This document shows, one piece after another, positions 51,480-61,416 of a stretch of 64,000 nt of DNA. The first letter of the stretch is position 1, and the number at the start of each line of letters is the position of its first letter. The stretch is from Mycobacterium sp. E787 (GTDB lineage Bacteria; Actinomycetota; Actinomycetes; Mycobacteriales; Mycobacteriaceae), in contig NZ_LZKL01000050.1 of the NCBI RefSeq assembly GCF_001668725.1, positions 101,796-165,795 of the forward strand. The letters run 5' to 3'. The notes beneath the pieces were generated by a model that did no database searches, was not told where the DNA came from, and saw nothing but the letters and a program-made list of their open reading frames with translations. A program made the position numbers and the translations under genes.

Positions 51480-51564
51480 CCGGCCGCCGCGCGCACTTCT
51501 CAGGACATTCTCAGGTCGTCGGCACATTTCTGCACGTCAAGGCGTGTGAGATCGCGGCGGGGCG

Positions 51565-51590
51565 GGAACTCCCAGGCTGGGTCCGTCGTT
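51565..51590 (+). promoter_or_regulatory. ECF-type (SigE/SigH) promoter of sigB
   Basis: GGAACT at 51565-51570 and CGTT at 51587-51590 are separated by 16 bp, the -35/-10 arrangement recognised by mycobacterial SigE and SigH. The sigB start is 38 bp downstream. sigB of M. tuberculosis is known to be transcribed from such a promoter under envelope and oxidative stress, so the same control is inferred here. Confidence 0.8.
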
Positions 51591-51628
51591 GAACCACATG
51601 ACAGTACAAAGCCGAACGGGAGGTCGCT

Positions 51629-52588
51629 ATGGCGAATGCCGGCACAAGCAGGATCGACGGCGATCTGGACGCTCAAAGCCCCGCAGCGGACCTGGTGCGC
51701 GTATACCTCAATGGCATCGGTAAGACCGCCCTGCTCAACGCGGCAGGCGAAGTCGAGCTGGCCAAGCGCATCGAGGCGGGCCTGTACGCCGAGCACCTGC
51801 TGGAGACCCGGAAGCGCCTCGGCGAGAACCGCAAACGCGATCTCGAGGCCGTCGTGCGCGACGGCGAGGCCGCCCGCCGCCACCTGCTGGAAGCGAACCT
51901 GCGCCTGGTGGTTTCGCTGGCCAAGCGCTACACGGGCCGCGGCATGCCGCTGCTGGACCTCATCCAGGAGGGCAACCTCGGCCTGATCCGCGCGATGGAG
52001 AAGTTCGACTACACAAAGGGTTTCAAGTTCTCCACGTACGCGACGTGGTGGATCCGTCAGGCCATCACCCGCGGCATGGCCGATCAGAGCCGCACGATCC
52101 GGCTGCCTGTCCACCTGGTCGAGCAGGTCAACAAGCTGGCGCGGATCAAGCGCGAGATGCACCAGAACCTGGGACGTGAGGCCACCGACGAGGAGCTGGC
52201 CGCCGAGTCCGGCATCCCGATCGAGAAGATCAACGACCTGCTCGAGCACAGCCGCGACCCGGTGAGCCTGGACATGCCCGTCGGCTCCGAGGAAGAGGCC
52301 CCGCTGGGCGACTTCATCGAGGACGCCGAGGCCATGTCCGCGGAGAACGCGGTGATCGCCGAGCTGCTGCACACCGACATCCGCAGCGTCCTGGCCACTC
52401 TCGACGAGCGCGAGCACCAGGTGATCCGGCTGCGCTTCGGCCTGGACGACGGGCAGCCGCGCACGCTGGACCAGATCGGCAAGCTGTTCGGGCTGTCCCG
52501 CGAGCGCGTCCGCCAGATCGAGCGCGACGTGATGTCCAAGCTCCGCAACGGCGAGCGCGCCGATCGGCTGCGGTCGTACGCGAGCTGA
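51629..52588 (+). CDS. sigB: Principal-like sigma factor SigB
   Basis: A 319-residue group 2 sigma factor, ortholog of Rv2710. It lacks the long N-terminal extension of SigA and begins [20 protein letters not shown]. Region 2 ([40 protein letters not shown]) is almost identical to SigA; region 4 has [20 protein letters not shown]. SigB is the general-stress partner of SigA. Promoter elements for an ECF sigma lie upstream, and a strong hairpin follows the stop, separating it from ideR. Confidence 0.97.
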   Translation: MANAGTSRIDGDLDAQSPAADLVRVYLNGIGKTALLNAAGEVELAKRIEAGLYAEHLLETRKRLGENRKRDLEAVVRDGEAARRHLLEANLRLVVSLAKRYTGRGMPLLDLIQEGNLGLIRAMEKFDYTKGFKFSTYATWWIRQAITRGMADQSRTIRLPVHLVEQVNKLARIKREMHQNLGREATDEELAAESGIPIEKINDLLEHSRDPVSLDMPVGSEEEAPLGDFIEDAEAMSAENAVIAELLHTDIRSVLATLDEREHQVIRLRFGLDDGQPRTLDQIGKLFGLSRERVRQIERDVMSKLRNGERADRLRSYAS

Positions 52589-52618
52589 GGCCCGCGCCCA
52601 GAAGCAAGTAGCAAGACG

Positions 52619-52651
52619 GTATGCCCGCTGCGTCACACGCGGCGGGCATAC
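52619..52651. terminator. Hairpin between sigB and ideR
   Basis: GTATGCCCGC (52619-52628) pairs with GCGGGCATAC (52642-52651); the loop also pairs GCG with CGC. No T-tract follows, so this is a mycobacterial-style hairpin, probably ending sigB transcription or cushioning it from ideR. Confidence 0.6.
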
Positions 52652-52723
52652 TGCTTGCCGGGGAGGCGTTGCACCCATTCGCGCAGCTTGCCAAGTAGAC
52701 TCGGCGTCAATGGAGGGTGCTGG

Positions 52724-53419
52724 ATGAACGAGCTGGTCGATACCACCGAGATGTACCTGCGAACCATCTACGACCTCGAGGAAGAGGGCGTGACGCCGCT
52801 GCGCGCCCGGATCGCCGAACGTCTCGAGCAGAGCGGTCCCACCGTCAGCCAGACGGTGTCCCGGATGGAGCGCGACGGGCTGGTCCACGTCGCCGGCGAC
52901 CGCCACCTGGAGCTCACCGACAAGGGCCGCGCGCTGGCCGTCGCCGTCATGCGCAAGCACCGCCTGGCCGAGCGACTGCTCGTCGACGTGATCGGGGTGC
53001 CGTGGGAAGAGGTGCACGCCGAGGCCTGCCGGTGGGAGCACGTGATGAGCGAGGATGTCGAACGCCGGTTGGTGAAGGTGCTCAACAACCCCACCACCTC
53101 CCCGTTCGGCAACCCCATCCCCGGCCTGTTGGACCTCGGCGTCGGCCCGGATTCCGGCTCCGACGAGGCCAACCTGGTCCGCCTGACGGAGCTGCCCGCC
53201 GGATCGCCGGTCGCGGTGGTCGTCCGGCAGCTCACCGAACACGTCCAGGGGGACATCGACCTGATCACCCGCCTCAAGGACGCCGGCGTCGTGCCCAACG
53301 CGCGGGTGACCGTCGAGACCAGCCCGGGCGGGGGCGGGGTCACCATCCTGATTCCGGGCCACGAGAACGTCACCCTGCCGCACGAGATGGCCCACGCCGT
53401 CAAGGTCGAAAAGGTCTGA
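52724..53419 (+). CDS. ideR: Iron-dependent regulator IdeR
   Basis: A 231-residue DtxR-family repressor, ortholog of Rv2711. Residues 1-70 form the winged HTH (LRARIAERLEQSGPTVSQTV with SRMERDGLV). The metal sites are complete: Met10, Cys102, Glu105 and His106 (site 2), and His79, Glu83 and His98 (site 1). The C-terminal SH3-like domain carries GDIDLITRLKDAGVVP and HENVTLPHEMAHAVKVEKV. With Fe(II) it represses siderophore and uptake genes and activates bacterioferritin. ATG at 52724 follows GGAGG at 12-16 bp. Confidence 0.97.
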   Translation: MNELVDTTEMYLRTIYDLEEEGVTPLRARIAERLEQSGPTVSQTVSRMERDGLVHVAGDRHLELTDKGRALAVAVMRKHRLAERLLVDVIGVPWEEVHAEACRWEHVMSEDVERRLVKVLNNPTTSPFGNPIPGLLDLGVGPDSGSDEANLVRLTELPAGSPVAVVVRQLTEHVQGDIDLITRLKDAGVVPNARVTVETSPGGGGVTILIPGHENVTLPHEMAHAVKVEKV

Positions 53420-53477
53420 GCTACCCCGGCCCGGCGGCGATCCGCTTCGCCCGGCTGCGCCGCGCTCGCGCTCGCCA

Positions 53478-54533
53478 CTAACCCGCCCGGCGGCCGAACG
53501 CCCGTCGCGGCGGCAACCGCACCCCCAGCCGCTTGGCCAGCCGATAGCCGGTGACCGCCAATTCCCGGATGCTCTCCGGCCGCACACCCGACTGCAACGC
53601 CTGGTCCAGCATCCCGGCCATCCGATGGCCGGGGTCGCAGCGCAGCGCGGCGTCCAGCGACACGCCGGCGAGCGGTCCGTCCCCACGGGCGTACGCGCTG
53701 AACGCGAGCAACACCAGCGCCTCCACCCGCCACGGCGCGGGCAGCGAACGTGCCAGCAGCGCCCACAGCGACTCCGCGTCGCCGGCGCGCTCACCGACCG
53801 CCAGCGCGTACAGGGTGTCGCGCACCTGCACGTCGGTCAGGGCGCAGCCCAGCGCCGCGAGCTCGGCGCCGGACGGCGTCTCGCCGCCCGCGACGCGCGC
53901 GGCGGCGGCCAGCGCGTGCCGCACGTCGCGGCGGGCGCAACCCGCCGGATCGGCGCGCTGCGCCGCCTCCCGCTTGGCCGCCCGCCGCCGCAGCGCGTCG
54001 GCCAAGCCGGCGCTGCGCGCCGCGTCGACCGCGATCACGGCCTGCAGCTCGGCGCGCCGTCGGTAGAGCCGCCTGCCGTCCAGCACCGCCGCGGCGGCCA
54101 GCGGCGACGCCGAGGGGTCGTCGATCGCGCCGCCGGCGCCGCAGCCGTCCACGCAATGCCACCGGCCGCCCCGCTCGACCCGGTCCACCACATGCGCGGC
54201 CCACAGCCGAATGTCGTGCTGCGCCAACGCCTCTGCGAGCGCGGCGCACAGCTGCCGGTGTTCGTCGTTGCACCCCGGGCAGTGCGCCCCGTCGGCGTCG
54301 ACGATCACCGCGATCGCGGCCTCGGGTTCGGCGGCGGCGGCGATCTCGGCGAGATGCCCCACCCGGTCGGCGACGTCCTCGGACAGGTCGACCCGCATCA
54401 CGCATCCCAGGCCGCCGCCGTCCAGCGACACCAACACCAGTGAATTCTCCGGAACGAAGCCGAGAACGGCCGGTAGCGCCGCGATCAGCGCGCCGGGGCG
54501 GTTGAGTTCGAAATCAGCTCGATGCGTCGTCAT
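53478..54533 (-). CDS. DUF4192 protein (Rv2712c-like)
   Basis: A 351-residue protein starting [23 protein letters not shown]4192 features: [40 protein letters not shown] and C-terminal tetratricopeptide-like helices ([39 protein letters not shown]). Actinobacterial family without known activity. Several Cys ([18 protein letters not shown]) could bind a metal. Convergent with ideR and divergent from sthA, both short distances. Confidence 0.87.
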   Translation of the reverse strand: MTTHRADFELNRPGALIAALPAVLGFVPENSLVLVSLDGGGLGCVMRVDLSEDVADRVGHLAEIAAAAEPEAAIAVIVDADGAHCPGCNDEHRQLCAALAEALAQHDIRLWAAHVVDRVERGGRWHCVDGCGAGGAIDDPSASPLAAAAVLDGRRLYRRRAELQAVIAVDAARSAGLADALRRRAAKREAAQRADPAGCARRDVRHALAAAARVAGGETPSGAELAALGCALTDVQVRDTLYALAVGERAGDAESLWALLARSLPAPWRVEALVLLAFSAYARGDGPLAGVSLDAALRCDPGHRMAGMLDQALQSGVRPESIRELAVTGYRLAKRLGVRLPPRRAFGRRAG

Positions 54534-54646
54534 GGGCACCAACGCTGACGCCCGGCACCGTCAGGCCGTGCGCCCGCGCCGCGGGCGGGCGGCTCGTCTG
54601 TGGAGAAAGTCTGGACTGTGGGCCTTATCGTCTATCCATGGGTTCG

Positions 54647-56053
54647 ATGCAGGAGTACGACATGGTCGTCATCGGTTCGGGACCGGGCGGCCAGAAGGCC
54701 GCCATCGCCTCGGCCAAGTTGGGCAAGTCCGTCGCCATCATTGAACGCGGCCGGATGCTCGGCGGCGTGTGCGTCAACACGGGGACCATCCCGTCAAAGA
54801 CGTTGCGGGAGGCGGTGCTTTACCTCACCGGGATGAACCAGCGCGAGCTGTACGGGGCCAGCTACCGCGTCAAGGACAGGATCACGCCGGGCGACCTGCT
54901 GGCGCGGACCCAGCACGTGATCGGCAAGGAAGTCGACGTGGTGCGCAACCAGCTGATGCGCAACCGGATCGACCTGCTGGTCGGGCACGGCCGCTTCGTC
55001 GACCCGCACACCGTCGTCGTCGAGGACCCGGGCCGCCGCGAGATGACCACCGTCAGCGGCGAATACATCGTCATCGCCACCGGCACCAGGCCGGCGCGGC
55101 CGTCCGGTGTCGAGTTCGACGAGGAACGCGTGCTGGACTCCGACGGGATCCTCGATCTCAAGACGCTGCCGGCCTCGATGGTCGTCGTGGGCGCCGGGGT
55201 GATCGGCATCGAGTACGCCTCCATGTTCGCCGCGCTGGGCACCAAGGTGACCGTGGTGGAAAAGCGGGACGACATGCTGGACTTCTGCGACCCCGAGGTC
55301 GTGGAGGCCCTGAAGTTCCACCTGCGCGACCTGGCGGTGACGTTCCGGTTCGGCGAGGAGGTGACCGCCGTCGACGTCGGCTCCGCCGGCACCGTCACCA
55401 CCCTGGCCAGCGGCAAGCAGATCCCGGCCGAAACGGTCATGTACTCCGCGGGACGCCAGGGGCAAACCGATCACCTCGACCTGCACAACGCCGGCCTCGA
55501 GGTGGAGGGCCGCGGGCGGATCTGGGTGGACGAGAAGTTCCAGACCAAGGTGGAGCACATCTACGCCGTCGGCGACGTGATCGGCTTCCCGGCGCTGGCC
55601 GCGACCTCGATGGAGCAGGGCCGCCTGGCCGCCTACCACGCGTTCGGGGAGGCGTGCGAGGGCATCACCGACCTGCAGCCGATCGGCATCTACTCGATCC
55701 CGGAGATCTCCTATGTCGGGGCCACCGAGGTGGAGCTGACGAAGAACTCGGTGCCCTACGAGGTGGGGGTGGCGCGGTACAAGGAGCTGGCCCGCGGCCA
55801 GATCGCCGGCGACTCCTACGGGATGCTCAAGCTGCTGGTGTCCACCGAGGATCGCAAGCTGCTCGGGGTGCACATCTTCGGCACCAGCGCCACCGAGATG
55901 GTGCACATCGGGCAGGCCGTGATGGGTTGCGGCGGCACGGTGGACTACCTGGTGGACGCGGTGTTCAACTATCCGACCTTCTCCGAGGCCTACAAGGTCG
56001 CCGCGCTGGACGTGACGAACAAGATGCGGGCGCTGTCGCAGTTCCGCCGCTGA
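54647..56053 (+). CDS. sthA: Soluble pyridine nucleotide transhydrogenase SthA
   Basis: A 468-residue flavoprotein, ortholog of Rv2713. The start at 54647 ([20 protein letters not shown]) matches the known length. The FAD motif GSGPGGQKA is at residues 10-18. The active-site segment [13 protein letters not shown] has only Cys42; the second Cys of true disulfide reductases is Thr47, which is the hallmark of SthA. The NAD-binding motif is [20 protein letters not shown] and the C-terminal interface has [19 protein letters not shown]. It balances NADPH and NADH. Convergent with the protease gene. Confidence 0.96.
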   Translation: MQEYDMVVIGSGPGGQKAAIASAKLGKSVAIIERGRMLGGVCVNTGTIPSKTLREAVLYLTGMNQRELYGASYRVKDRITPGDLLARTQHVIGKEVDVVRNQLMRNRIDLLVGHGRFVDPHTVVVEDPGRREMTTVSGEYIVIATGTRPARPSGVEFDEERVLDSDGILDLKTLPASMVVVGAGVIGIEYASMFAALGTKVTVVEKRDDMLDFCDPEVVEALKFHLRDLAVTFRFGEEVTAVDVGSAGTVTTLASGKQIPAETVMYSAGRQGQTDHLDLHNAGLEVEGRGRIWVDEKFQTKVEHIYAVGDVIGFPALAATSMEQGRLAAYHAFGEACEGITDLQPIGIYSIPEISYVGATEVELTKNSVPYEVGVARYKELARGQIAGDSYGMLKLLVSTEDRKLLGVHIFGTSATEMVHIGQAVMGCGGTVDYLVDAVFNYPTFSEAYKVAALDVTNKMRALSQFRR

Positions 56054-56066
56054 GCGCGCACTGTCC

Positions 56067-56891
56067 CTAGCAGCTGTCGTCGAGGTCGTTGGGCACCGGG
56101 TCGCCGGGACCGCCGGCCTCGGCGCGGGCCAGCAGTTGCGCGGTCTGGACGTCGAACGGCGCCGAGTACGAGACGTTGGCCGCGCACCCGCCGCGCTCGA
56201 ATCCGCCGATCACCCCGGTCAGCGTGGTGCCGCTGACCCACGGCGCGCCGCTGGTGCCGTCCACCAGCCCCTCGCACACCAGCGAGGGAAACCCGTTGTC
56301 GTTGACCGACGTGATGGCCTGGCAGCCGATGGGCGAGCCGCCCACCCCGGCCGCGTACCCCAGCACGGTGACGTGACTGCCCGGCGGGGGCGCGGTGCCC
56401 AGCGTCAGCGCCAAGCCGACGCGCGACTCGACCGAACCGCCCGTGTCGTTGCTCACCCGCGCGATCGCGTAGTCCGCGTGCGGGTCCTTGCCCGCGGTCC
56501 AGCGCGGGTCGAGGTAGACCGCGTCGGCCTTCCACATGTCGCCCGGAGCGGGCGCGGCGTCACCGACGAAGCCCGGGACGAAGGTGATCTTGGCCGCCCC
56601 CGCCAGGCAGTGCGCCGCGGTCATCACCAGGTTTCCGCCCGCCGAATGCAGGACGGCACCCGTGCAGACGTGCAGCGGGCCGTCGTTGATGAAGATCGCC
56701 CCGACGCGCCGGTCCGGGTCGACGGGACGAGCGACCGCCCGCTGCTGCGGCTGGCTGAGCCGCTGCACCGGCGCGGTGGCCACGTCGGCCGAGACGACGG
56801 GGCGCGCGGCATGGTCGGCGGGCCTGGTGCACGACGTCAGAAACGTCACCAGGCCGACCCCCGAGCACAGCAACACCGTCGATATGCGCAT
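56067..56891 (-). CDS. Secreted trypsin-like serine protease, lipoprotein
   Basis: A 274-residue protein from ATG 56891. The signal MRISTVLLCSGVGLVTFLTS ends in a lipobox Cys21. The catalytic triad is complete: His94 (MTAAHCLAG), Asp140 (DPHADYAIARV) and Ser214 (DGTSGAPWV), the chymotrypsin S1 order, with an acidic Pro/Asp tail. It lies between sthA and the PAC2 gene, where M. tuberculosis has no gene, so it is an accessory insertion in a conserved block. It should act on the outer surface; substrate unknown. Confidence 0.9.
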   Translation of the reverse strand: MRISTVLLCSGVGLVTFLTSCTRPADHAARPVVSADVATAPVQRLSQPQQRAVARPVDPDRRVGAIFINDGPLHVCTGAVLHSAGGNLVMTAAHCLAGAAKITFVPGFVGDAAPAPGDMWKADAVYLDPRWTAGKDPHADYAIARVSNDTGGSVESRVGLALTLGTAPPPGSHVTVLGYAAGVGGSPIGCQAITSVNDNGFPSLVCEGLVDGTSGAPWVSGTTLTGVIGGFERGGCAANVSYSAPFDVQTAQLLARAEAGGPGDPVPNDLDDSC

Positions 56892-57032
56892 TTGGTGTCC
56901 ATCATGCCTGACCATGGGGTGGCGGGCAGCGTCGAACCCGCCGGAAAGGTTGCCGCCGGAGTTGGGGTGCCCGTCGATTCGGGGGACACTTGTTAGGGCA
57001 CCCTGGAGTGATTCCCGAGAGGAGGGAGCCCG

Positions 57033-58004
57033 ATGGCTCGCCATCACAGCGCGGACGACGACGACTATCAGCCCGGGCAGCCCGGCATGTACGAGCTGGA
57101 ATTCCCGGCGCCCCAGTTGTCGACGGCCGACGGCCAGGGCCCCGTTCTGGTGCACGCCCTGGAGGGCTTCTCCGACGCGGGTCACGCGATCAGGCTGGCC
57201 GCCACCCACCTGCGGGCGGCGCTGGACGCCGAGCTGGTGGCGTCGTTCGCGATCGACGAATTGCTGGATTACCGCTCGCGGCGGCCGTTGATGACCTTCA
57301 AGACCGATCACTTCACCCACTACGACGACCCGGAGCTGAGCCTCTACGCGCTGCGCGACAGCGTCGGCACCCCGTTTCTGTTGCTGGCCGGCATGGAGCC
57401 GGACCTGAAGTGGGAGCGGTTCATCACCGCGGTGCGCCTGCTGGCCGAGCGCCTGGGCGTACGGCGAACGATCGGCCTCGGCACCGTCCCGATGGCCGTC
57501 CCGCACACCCGGCCGATCACGCTGACGGCGCATTCCAACAATAAGGAGCTGATCTCCGACTTCCAGCCCTGGATCTCGGAGATCCAGGTGCCGGGCAGCG
57601 CGTCCAACCTGCTGGAATACCGCATGGCCCAACACGGTCACGAGGTCGTCGGCTTCACCGTGCACGTCCCGCACTACCTCACCCAGACCGACTACCCCGC
57701 GGCCGCGCAGGCGCTGCTCGAGCAGGTGGCCAAGAGCGGGTCGCTCGAGCTGCCGCTGTCGGCGCTGACCGAGGCCGCCGAGGAGATCCGGGCCAAAATC
57801 GACGAACAGGTCCAGGCCAGCGCCGAGGTGGCTCAAGTGGTGGCCGCGCTCGAGCGACAGTACGATGCCTTCATCGACGCTCAGGAGAACAGGTCGTTAC
57901 TAACGAACGACGAGGACCTGCCTAGCGGCGACGAGCTTGGTGCCGAGTTCGAGCGATTCCTTGCCCAGCAGGCAGAGAAGAAGAACGACGACGACCAGAC
58001 TTGA
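57033..58004 (+). CDS. PAC2-family protein (Rv2714-like)
   Basis: A 323-residue protein of the PAC2 (DUF75) family, ortholog of Rv2714 whose structure is known. Features: GPVLVHALEGFSDAGHAIRL, ASFAIDELLDYRSRRPLMTF, RTIGLGTVPMAVPHTRPITL and SNLLEYRMAQHGHEVVGFTV, followed by a C-terminal helical arm with a disordered acidic tail (EKKNDDDQT). The family acts as proteasome-assembly chaperone in archaea/eukaryotes; in Actinobacteria it is probably a phosphoribosyl- or purine-related enzyme, unproven. It is translationally coupled to the hydrolase gene downstream. Confidence 0.93.
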   Translation: MARHHSADDDDYQPGQPGMYELEFPAPQLSTADGQGPVLVHALEGFSDAGHAIRLAATHLRAALDAELVASFAIDELLDYRSRRPLMTFKTDHFTHYDDPELSLYALRDSVGTPFLLLAGMEPDLKWERFITAVRLLAERLGVRRTIGLGTVPMAVPHTRPITLTAHSNNKELISDFQPWISEIQVPGSASNLLEYRMAQHGHEVVGFTVHVPHYLTQTDYPAAAQALLEQVAKSGSLELPLSALTEAAEEIRAKIDEQVQASAEVAQVVAALERQYDAFIDAQENRSLLTNDEDLPSGDELGAEFERFLAQQAEKKNDDDQT

Positions 58005-58051
58005 GCCTCTTCAAAACGCCCATAGCCCGGGCCGACACCAAGGTTGGCGAG

Positions 58052-59083
58052 ATGACCGAGCGGAAGCGCAAGAGCAACCTTCGCCCGGTGCGCGAGGTGA
58101 CGGCCCCCACGCTCGAGTTCCGCACCATCCACGGCTACAAGCGGGCCTACCGGATCGCCGGCTCGGGGCCGGCGATCCTGCTGATCCACGGCATCGGCGA
58201 CAACTCCACCACGTGGAATGCCGTACAGGCCAAGCTCGCCCAGCGGTTCACGGTCATCGCGCCCGACCTGCTCGGCCACGGCAAATCCGATAAACCGCGC
58301 GCCGACTACTCGGTGGCCGCGTACGCCAACGGCATGCGTGACCTGCTGTCCGTGCTCGACATCGAGCGGGTGACGATCATCGGCCATTCGCTGGGCGGCG
58401 GGGTGGCCATGCAATTCGCCTACCAGTTCCCGCACATTGTCGAGCGGCTGATTCTCGTCGCCGCGGGCGGCGTCACCAAGGACGTCAACGTCGTCTTCCG
58501 GCTGGCCTCGCTGCCGATGGGCAGCGAGGCGCTGGCGTTGCTGCGGCTGCCGCTGGTGCTGCCCGCGGTACAGCTGGCGGGGCGGCTGGCGGGCCTGGCG
58601 ATCGGGTCGACCGGCCTGGGCCGCGACCTGCCCAACGTGCTGCGCATCCTCGACGACCTGCCGGAGCCGACGGCCTCCGCGGCGTTCAGCCGGACCCTGC
58701 GCGCGGTGGTGGACTGGCGGGGCCAGATCGTCACCATGCTGGACCGATGTTATCTGACCGAGGCCATCCCGGTGCAGATCGTCTGGGGGACAAAGGATGT
58801 GGTGGTCCCGGTCCGGCACGCGTGGATGGCACACGCCGCGATGCCCGGCTCCCGCCTGGAGATCTTTCAGAACTCGGGCCACTTCCCGTTCCACGACGAC
58901 CCCGCCCGCTTCATCGACATCGTCCAGCGCTTCATCGACAGCACCGCCCCCGCCGAATACGACCAGGCCGCACTGCGCGGCCTGCTGCGCACCGGGGGCG
59001 GCGAGAAGACCGTCACCGGCCCGGCCGACACCCGCGTCGCCGTGTTGAACGCCATGGGATCCGACGAGCGCAGCGCCACCTGA
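58052..59083 (+). CDS. Alpha/beta hydrolase (Rv2715-like)
   Basis: A 343-residue hydrolase. The ATG at 58052 (MTERKRKSNLRPVREVTAPT) is chosen to match the known 341-residue ortholog; a TTG at 58001 overlapping the PAC2 stop is also open. Catalytic features: LLIHGIGDNSTTWN oxyanion loop, IGHSLGGGVAMQFAYQFPH elbow with Ser, VWGTKDVVVPVRHAWMAHA with Asp, and GHFPFHDDPARFIDIV with His. Cap helices (LRLPLVLPAVQLAGRLAGLA) suggest lipid or ester substrates. It forms an operon with the PAC2 gene. Confidence 0.92.
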   Translation: MTERKRKSNLRPVREVTAPTLEFRTIHGYKRAYRIAGSGPAILLIHGIGDNSTTWNAVQAKLAQRFTVIAPDLLGHGKSDKPRADYSVAAYANGMRDLLSVLDIERVTIIGHSLGGGVAMQFAYQFPHIVERLILVAAGGVTKDVNVVFRLASLPMGSEALALLRLPLVLPAVQLAGRLAGLAIGSTGLGRDLPNVLRILDDLPEPTASAAFSRTLRAVVDWRGQIVTMLDRCYLTEAIPVQIVWGTKDVVVPVRHAWMAHAAMPGSRLEIFQNSGHFPFHDDPARFIDIVQRFIDSTAPAEYDQAALRGLLRTGGGEKTVTGPADTRVAVLNAMGSDERSAT

Positions 59084-59116
59084 CAATTGCGTTGACCCGG
59101 CTCGTACAGTCGGGTC

Positions 59117-59803
59117 ATGGGTATCGATGTGACGGTGGTGCGTGTGTTCACCGATCCGGAGGGGAATTTCGGCAATCCGCTCGGCGTGGTCGACGCGAGC
59201 CAGGTCGGCGGCCCGGACCGGCAGCGGCTGGCGACCCGATTGGGTTACAGCGAAACGGTTTTCATCGATATCCCGGCCGCCGGCGCGACCACCGCGCAGG
59301 CGAGGATCTACACCCCCCGCACGGAGCTTCCGTTCGCCGGTCACCCGACCGTCGGCGCGGCGTGGTGGCTGCGCGAAAACGGCCGGCCGATCAAAACGCT
59401 GCAGGTGCCGGCGGGCCTGGTCCAGGTGAGCTATCCGGGCGAACTGACGCGAATCAGCGCCCGCTCGGAGTGGGCCCCGGAATTGGCCATTCACGAATTC
59501 GGTTCCGCCGACGACGTTTTGGCCGCCGACCCGGCCGACTTTCCCGTCGACGTCGCGCACTACCTGTGGGCCTGGGTCGATCGGCCGGCCGGCTCGGTGC
59601 GTGCGCGGGGGTTTTTCGCAAACCTCGGCGTGCCGGAGGACGAGGCGACCGGCTCGGCGGCGATGCGGATCACCGACTACCTCAGCCGCGACCTGCACAT
59701 CACGCAGGGCAAGGGGTCGGTCATCGACACCACGTGGAACGCCGAGGGGTGGGTGGGCGTGGCGGGGCGCGTCGTCAACGACGGTGTCCGGCAGGTCGAC
59801 TGA
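59117..59803 (+). CDS. PhzF-family protein (Rv2716-like)
   Basis: A 228-residue PhzF/DapF-fold protein. Family features are [20 protein letters not shown] at the N-terminus, [40 protein letters not shown] and the C-terminal [20 protein letters not shown] with [20 protein letters not shown]. PhzF enzymes isomerise substrates such as trans-2,3-dihydro-3-hydroxyanthranilate; the mycobacterial substrate is unknown. It is shorter than full PhzF (about 280), the usual mycobacterial form. Convergent with the nitrobindin gene. Confidence 0.9.
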   Translation: MGIDVTVVRVFTDPEGNFGNPLGVVDASQVGGPDRQRLATRLGYSETVFIDIPAAGATTAQARIYTPRTELPFAGHPTVGAAWWLRENGRPIKTLQVPAGLVQVSYPGELTRISARSEWAPELAIHEFGSADDVLAADPADFPVDVAHYLWAWVDRPAGSVRARGFFANLGVPEDEATGSAAMRITDYLSRDLHITQGKGSVIDTTWNAEGWVGVAGRVVNDGVRQVD

Positions 59804-59808
59804 GCGAC

Positions 59809-60303
59809 TCAGACCCGGCGGTGCAGCACCGCGTCGAGGTGATCCTGTAAGGGCTGCCCCACCGCGCCCATGCGCACCTTGTAGGACAGCTCGTCGCCGT
59901 CGATGCGCAGCGACCGGCCAAGCGCCGTAACCTCTTTGGCGGTCGGGGTCAGGCCGATTGTCCCGCCGGAACCCGTCGACAGCTCGACGTCGATGCGGTC
60001 GCCGGTCACCGAATAGGTGCCCACCTCGATTTCGGTGATGCCGCTCGGGTGGGCCAGCACCAGCTCGACCTCGCCCGGCCGCGGCGCCCGCAGATATCCC
60101 GTCTCGGCGTGCAGCGGCTTGCCGTCGGTGACCGCCTTGGTCTTTTGCGAATAAGCCAGAAACGGCTTGCCCACATGGGAGAACACGACTTCCTCGAAAT
60201 AGTCGAAGGGCTGGATCGTCGGGTACTTGCCCGAGCCCCGACCGGCCCAGGTCCCCAACAACGGCGCCAGCGCCTCCAGATCGGGGTGCAGATCGGGCGG
60301 CAT
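59809..60303 (-). CDS. Nitrobindin / peroxynitrite isomerase (Rv2717c-like)
   Basis: A 164-residue THAP4-type beta barrel, ortholog of Rv2717c. The signature GTWAGRGSGKYPTIQPFDYF is at residues 17-35 and the proximal haem His is in the C-terminal DHLDAVLHRRV. Mycobacterial nitrobindins bind ferric haem and isomerise peroxynitrite to nitrate. It is the last gene of a short minus-strand run after nrdR, with 9 bp between. Confidence 0.92.
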   Translation of the reverse strand: MPPDLHPDLEALAPLLGTWAGRGSGKYPTIQPFDYFEEVVFSHVGKPFLAYSQKTKAVTDGKPLHAETGYLRAPRPGEVELVLAHPSGITEIEVGTYSVTGDRIDVELSTGSGGTIGLTPTAKEVTALGRSLRIDGDELSYKVRMGAVGQPLQDHLDAVLHRRV

Positions 60304-60312
60304 AACGACAGC

Positions 60313-60792
60313 CTAGCGAGCGGCCGGCTCCGGATCCGTCGACAGTTTGCGGTGCGCGCGCAGCGCCTCGATCTCGCGCTCGAAATCCTCCGCGGACGAG
60401 AACGACCGGTACACCGACGCGAACCGCAGGTACGCCACCTCGTCCAGATCGCGCAACGGGCCCAGGATGGCCAGGCCGACCTCGTGGCTGGGCACCTCCG
60501 GCGACCCCGCGGCGCGCACGGTGTCTTCCACCTGCTGGGCAAGCAGATTCAGCGCGTCGTCGTCGACCTGGCGGCCCTGACATGCCCGACGGACCCCGCT
60601 GATGACCTTTTCCCGGCTGAAGGGCTCGGTGACGCCGCTGCGTTTGACCACGGCCAGCACCGCGGTTTCGACGGTGGTGAAACGTCGCCCGCACTCGGGG
60701 CAGGACCGGCGGCGCCTGATGGCCTGGCCCTCGTCGGTCTCCCGCGAGTCGATCACCCGGGAGTCGGGATGACGGCAGAACGGACAGTGCAT
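60313..60792 (-). CDS. nrdR: Ribonucleotide reductase repressor NrdR
   Basis: A 159-residue NrdR, ortholog of Rv2718c. The zinc ribbon uses Cys3, Cys6, Cys31 and Cys34 (CPFC and CPEC); the ATP-cone follows ([40 protein letters not shown]). With dATP bound it represses nrd operons. The C-terminus is a little longer than the 154 residues I recall. It lies downstream of chiZ on the same strand, with about 100 bp between, and is followed by the nitrobindin gene. Confidence 0.96.
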   Translation of the reverse strand: MHCPFCRHPDSRVIDSRETDEGQAIRRRRSCPECGRRFTTVETAVLAVVKRSGVTEPFSREKVISGVRRACQGRQVDDDALNLLAQQVEDTVRAAGSPEVPSHEVGLAILGPLRDLDEVAYLRFASVYRSFSSAEDFEREIEALRAHRKLSTDPEPAAR

Positions 60793-60893
60793 GACCGCTC
60801 CTTCGCCGTGCTCACATCCGGGGTCGCAGAACACCCCGAGCGTACCCGTGCGCTCCCCGGCTTGGGACGGACACCTTTCGCCGATTCGCCGGG

Positions 60894-61391
60894 TCAGCCG
60901 ACCGGCGCGATCAACGTCTGGCCCGCGGCCAGCGAGGGTGAGTTGAGGTCGTTGAGTTCGCGGATCCGCTCGGCGACCTGGCGGGCCGGCGCGTCGGGCG
61001 CCACCCGGTGCGCGACATCCTGCAGGGACTCCCCGGGCTCGACCCGCACGACGGCCAGCCGATCGGGGACCGCGGCGGTCGCTCCCGCGGAATCGCCGTT
61101 GACCGCCTGCCCGATGTTGGCGACCAGGCCCAGCCACAGGGTGATGGCCGCGGCGACCAGCGCCAGCCCCACCGTCGTCGCCAGCGTGACGGGCCGACGC
61201 GTCCGGTGCGGGGCAACCGACATCGCCACACCGGTGCCGTGGTAGCGCGGCGCCGCACCCGCCGGCCTGGCCGGGCCGGGCCGGTGAAAACGCGCAAGGC
61301 CGTCCCGGCCGTGGCGGAGACCCTGCGCCGGCCCGTTGACCGGGCGCCGGACGCCGGACGTACGCGGCGCGACTGTGTGGATGATGGTCAT
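60894..61391 (-). CDS. chiZ: SOS-linked LysM cell-wall protein ChiZ
   Basis: A 165-residue protein, ortholog of Rv2719c (chiZ). A basic disordered N-terminus (residues 1-65) is followed by one transmembrane helix ([20 protein letters not shown]) and a C-terminal LysM domain ([40 protein letters not shown]). ChiZ is a DNA-damage-induced cell-division inhibitor of M. tuberculosis. It diverges from lexA, and TCGAACACACGAGCGA half-boxes occur twice upstream of it (61417-61432, 61439-61454). Confidence 0.93.
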   Translation of the reverse strand: MTIIHTVAPRTSGVRRPVNGPAQGLRHGRDGLARFHRPGPARPAGAAPRYHGTGVAMSVAPHRTRRPVTLATTVGLALVAAAITLWLGLVANIGQAVNGDSAGATAAVPDRLAVVRVEPGESLQDVAHRVAPDAPARQVAERIRELNDLNSPSLAAGQTLIAPVG

Positions 61392-61416
61392 CTGCGTTCC
61401 TCCGGTCAACTCATTC

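Noticed and set aside
57881..60694. 937-codon minus-strand open frame across the PAC2, hydrolase, PhzF, nitrobindin and nrdR region
   Set aside because: Antisense shadow of four or five recognised genes, with low-complexity composition and no homology pattern.
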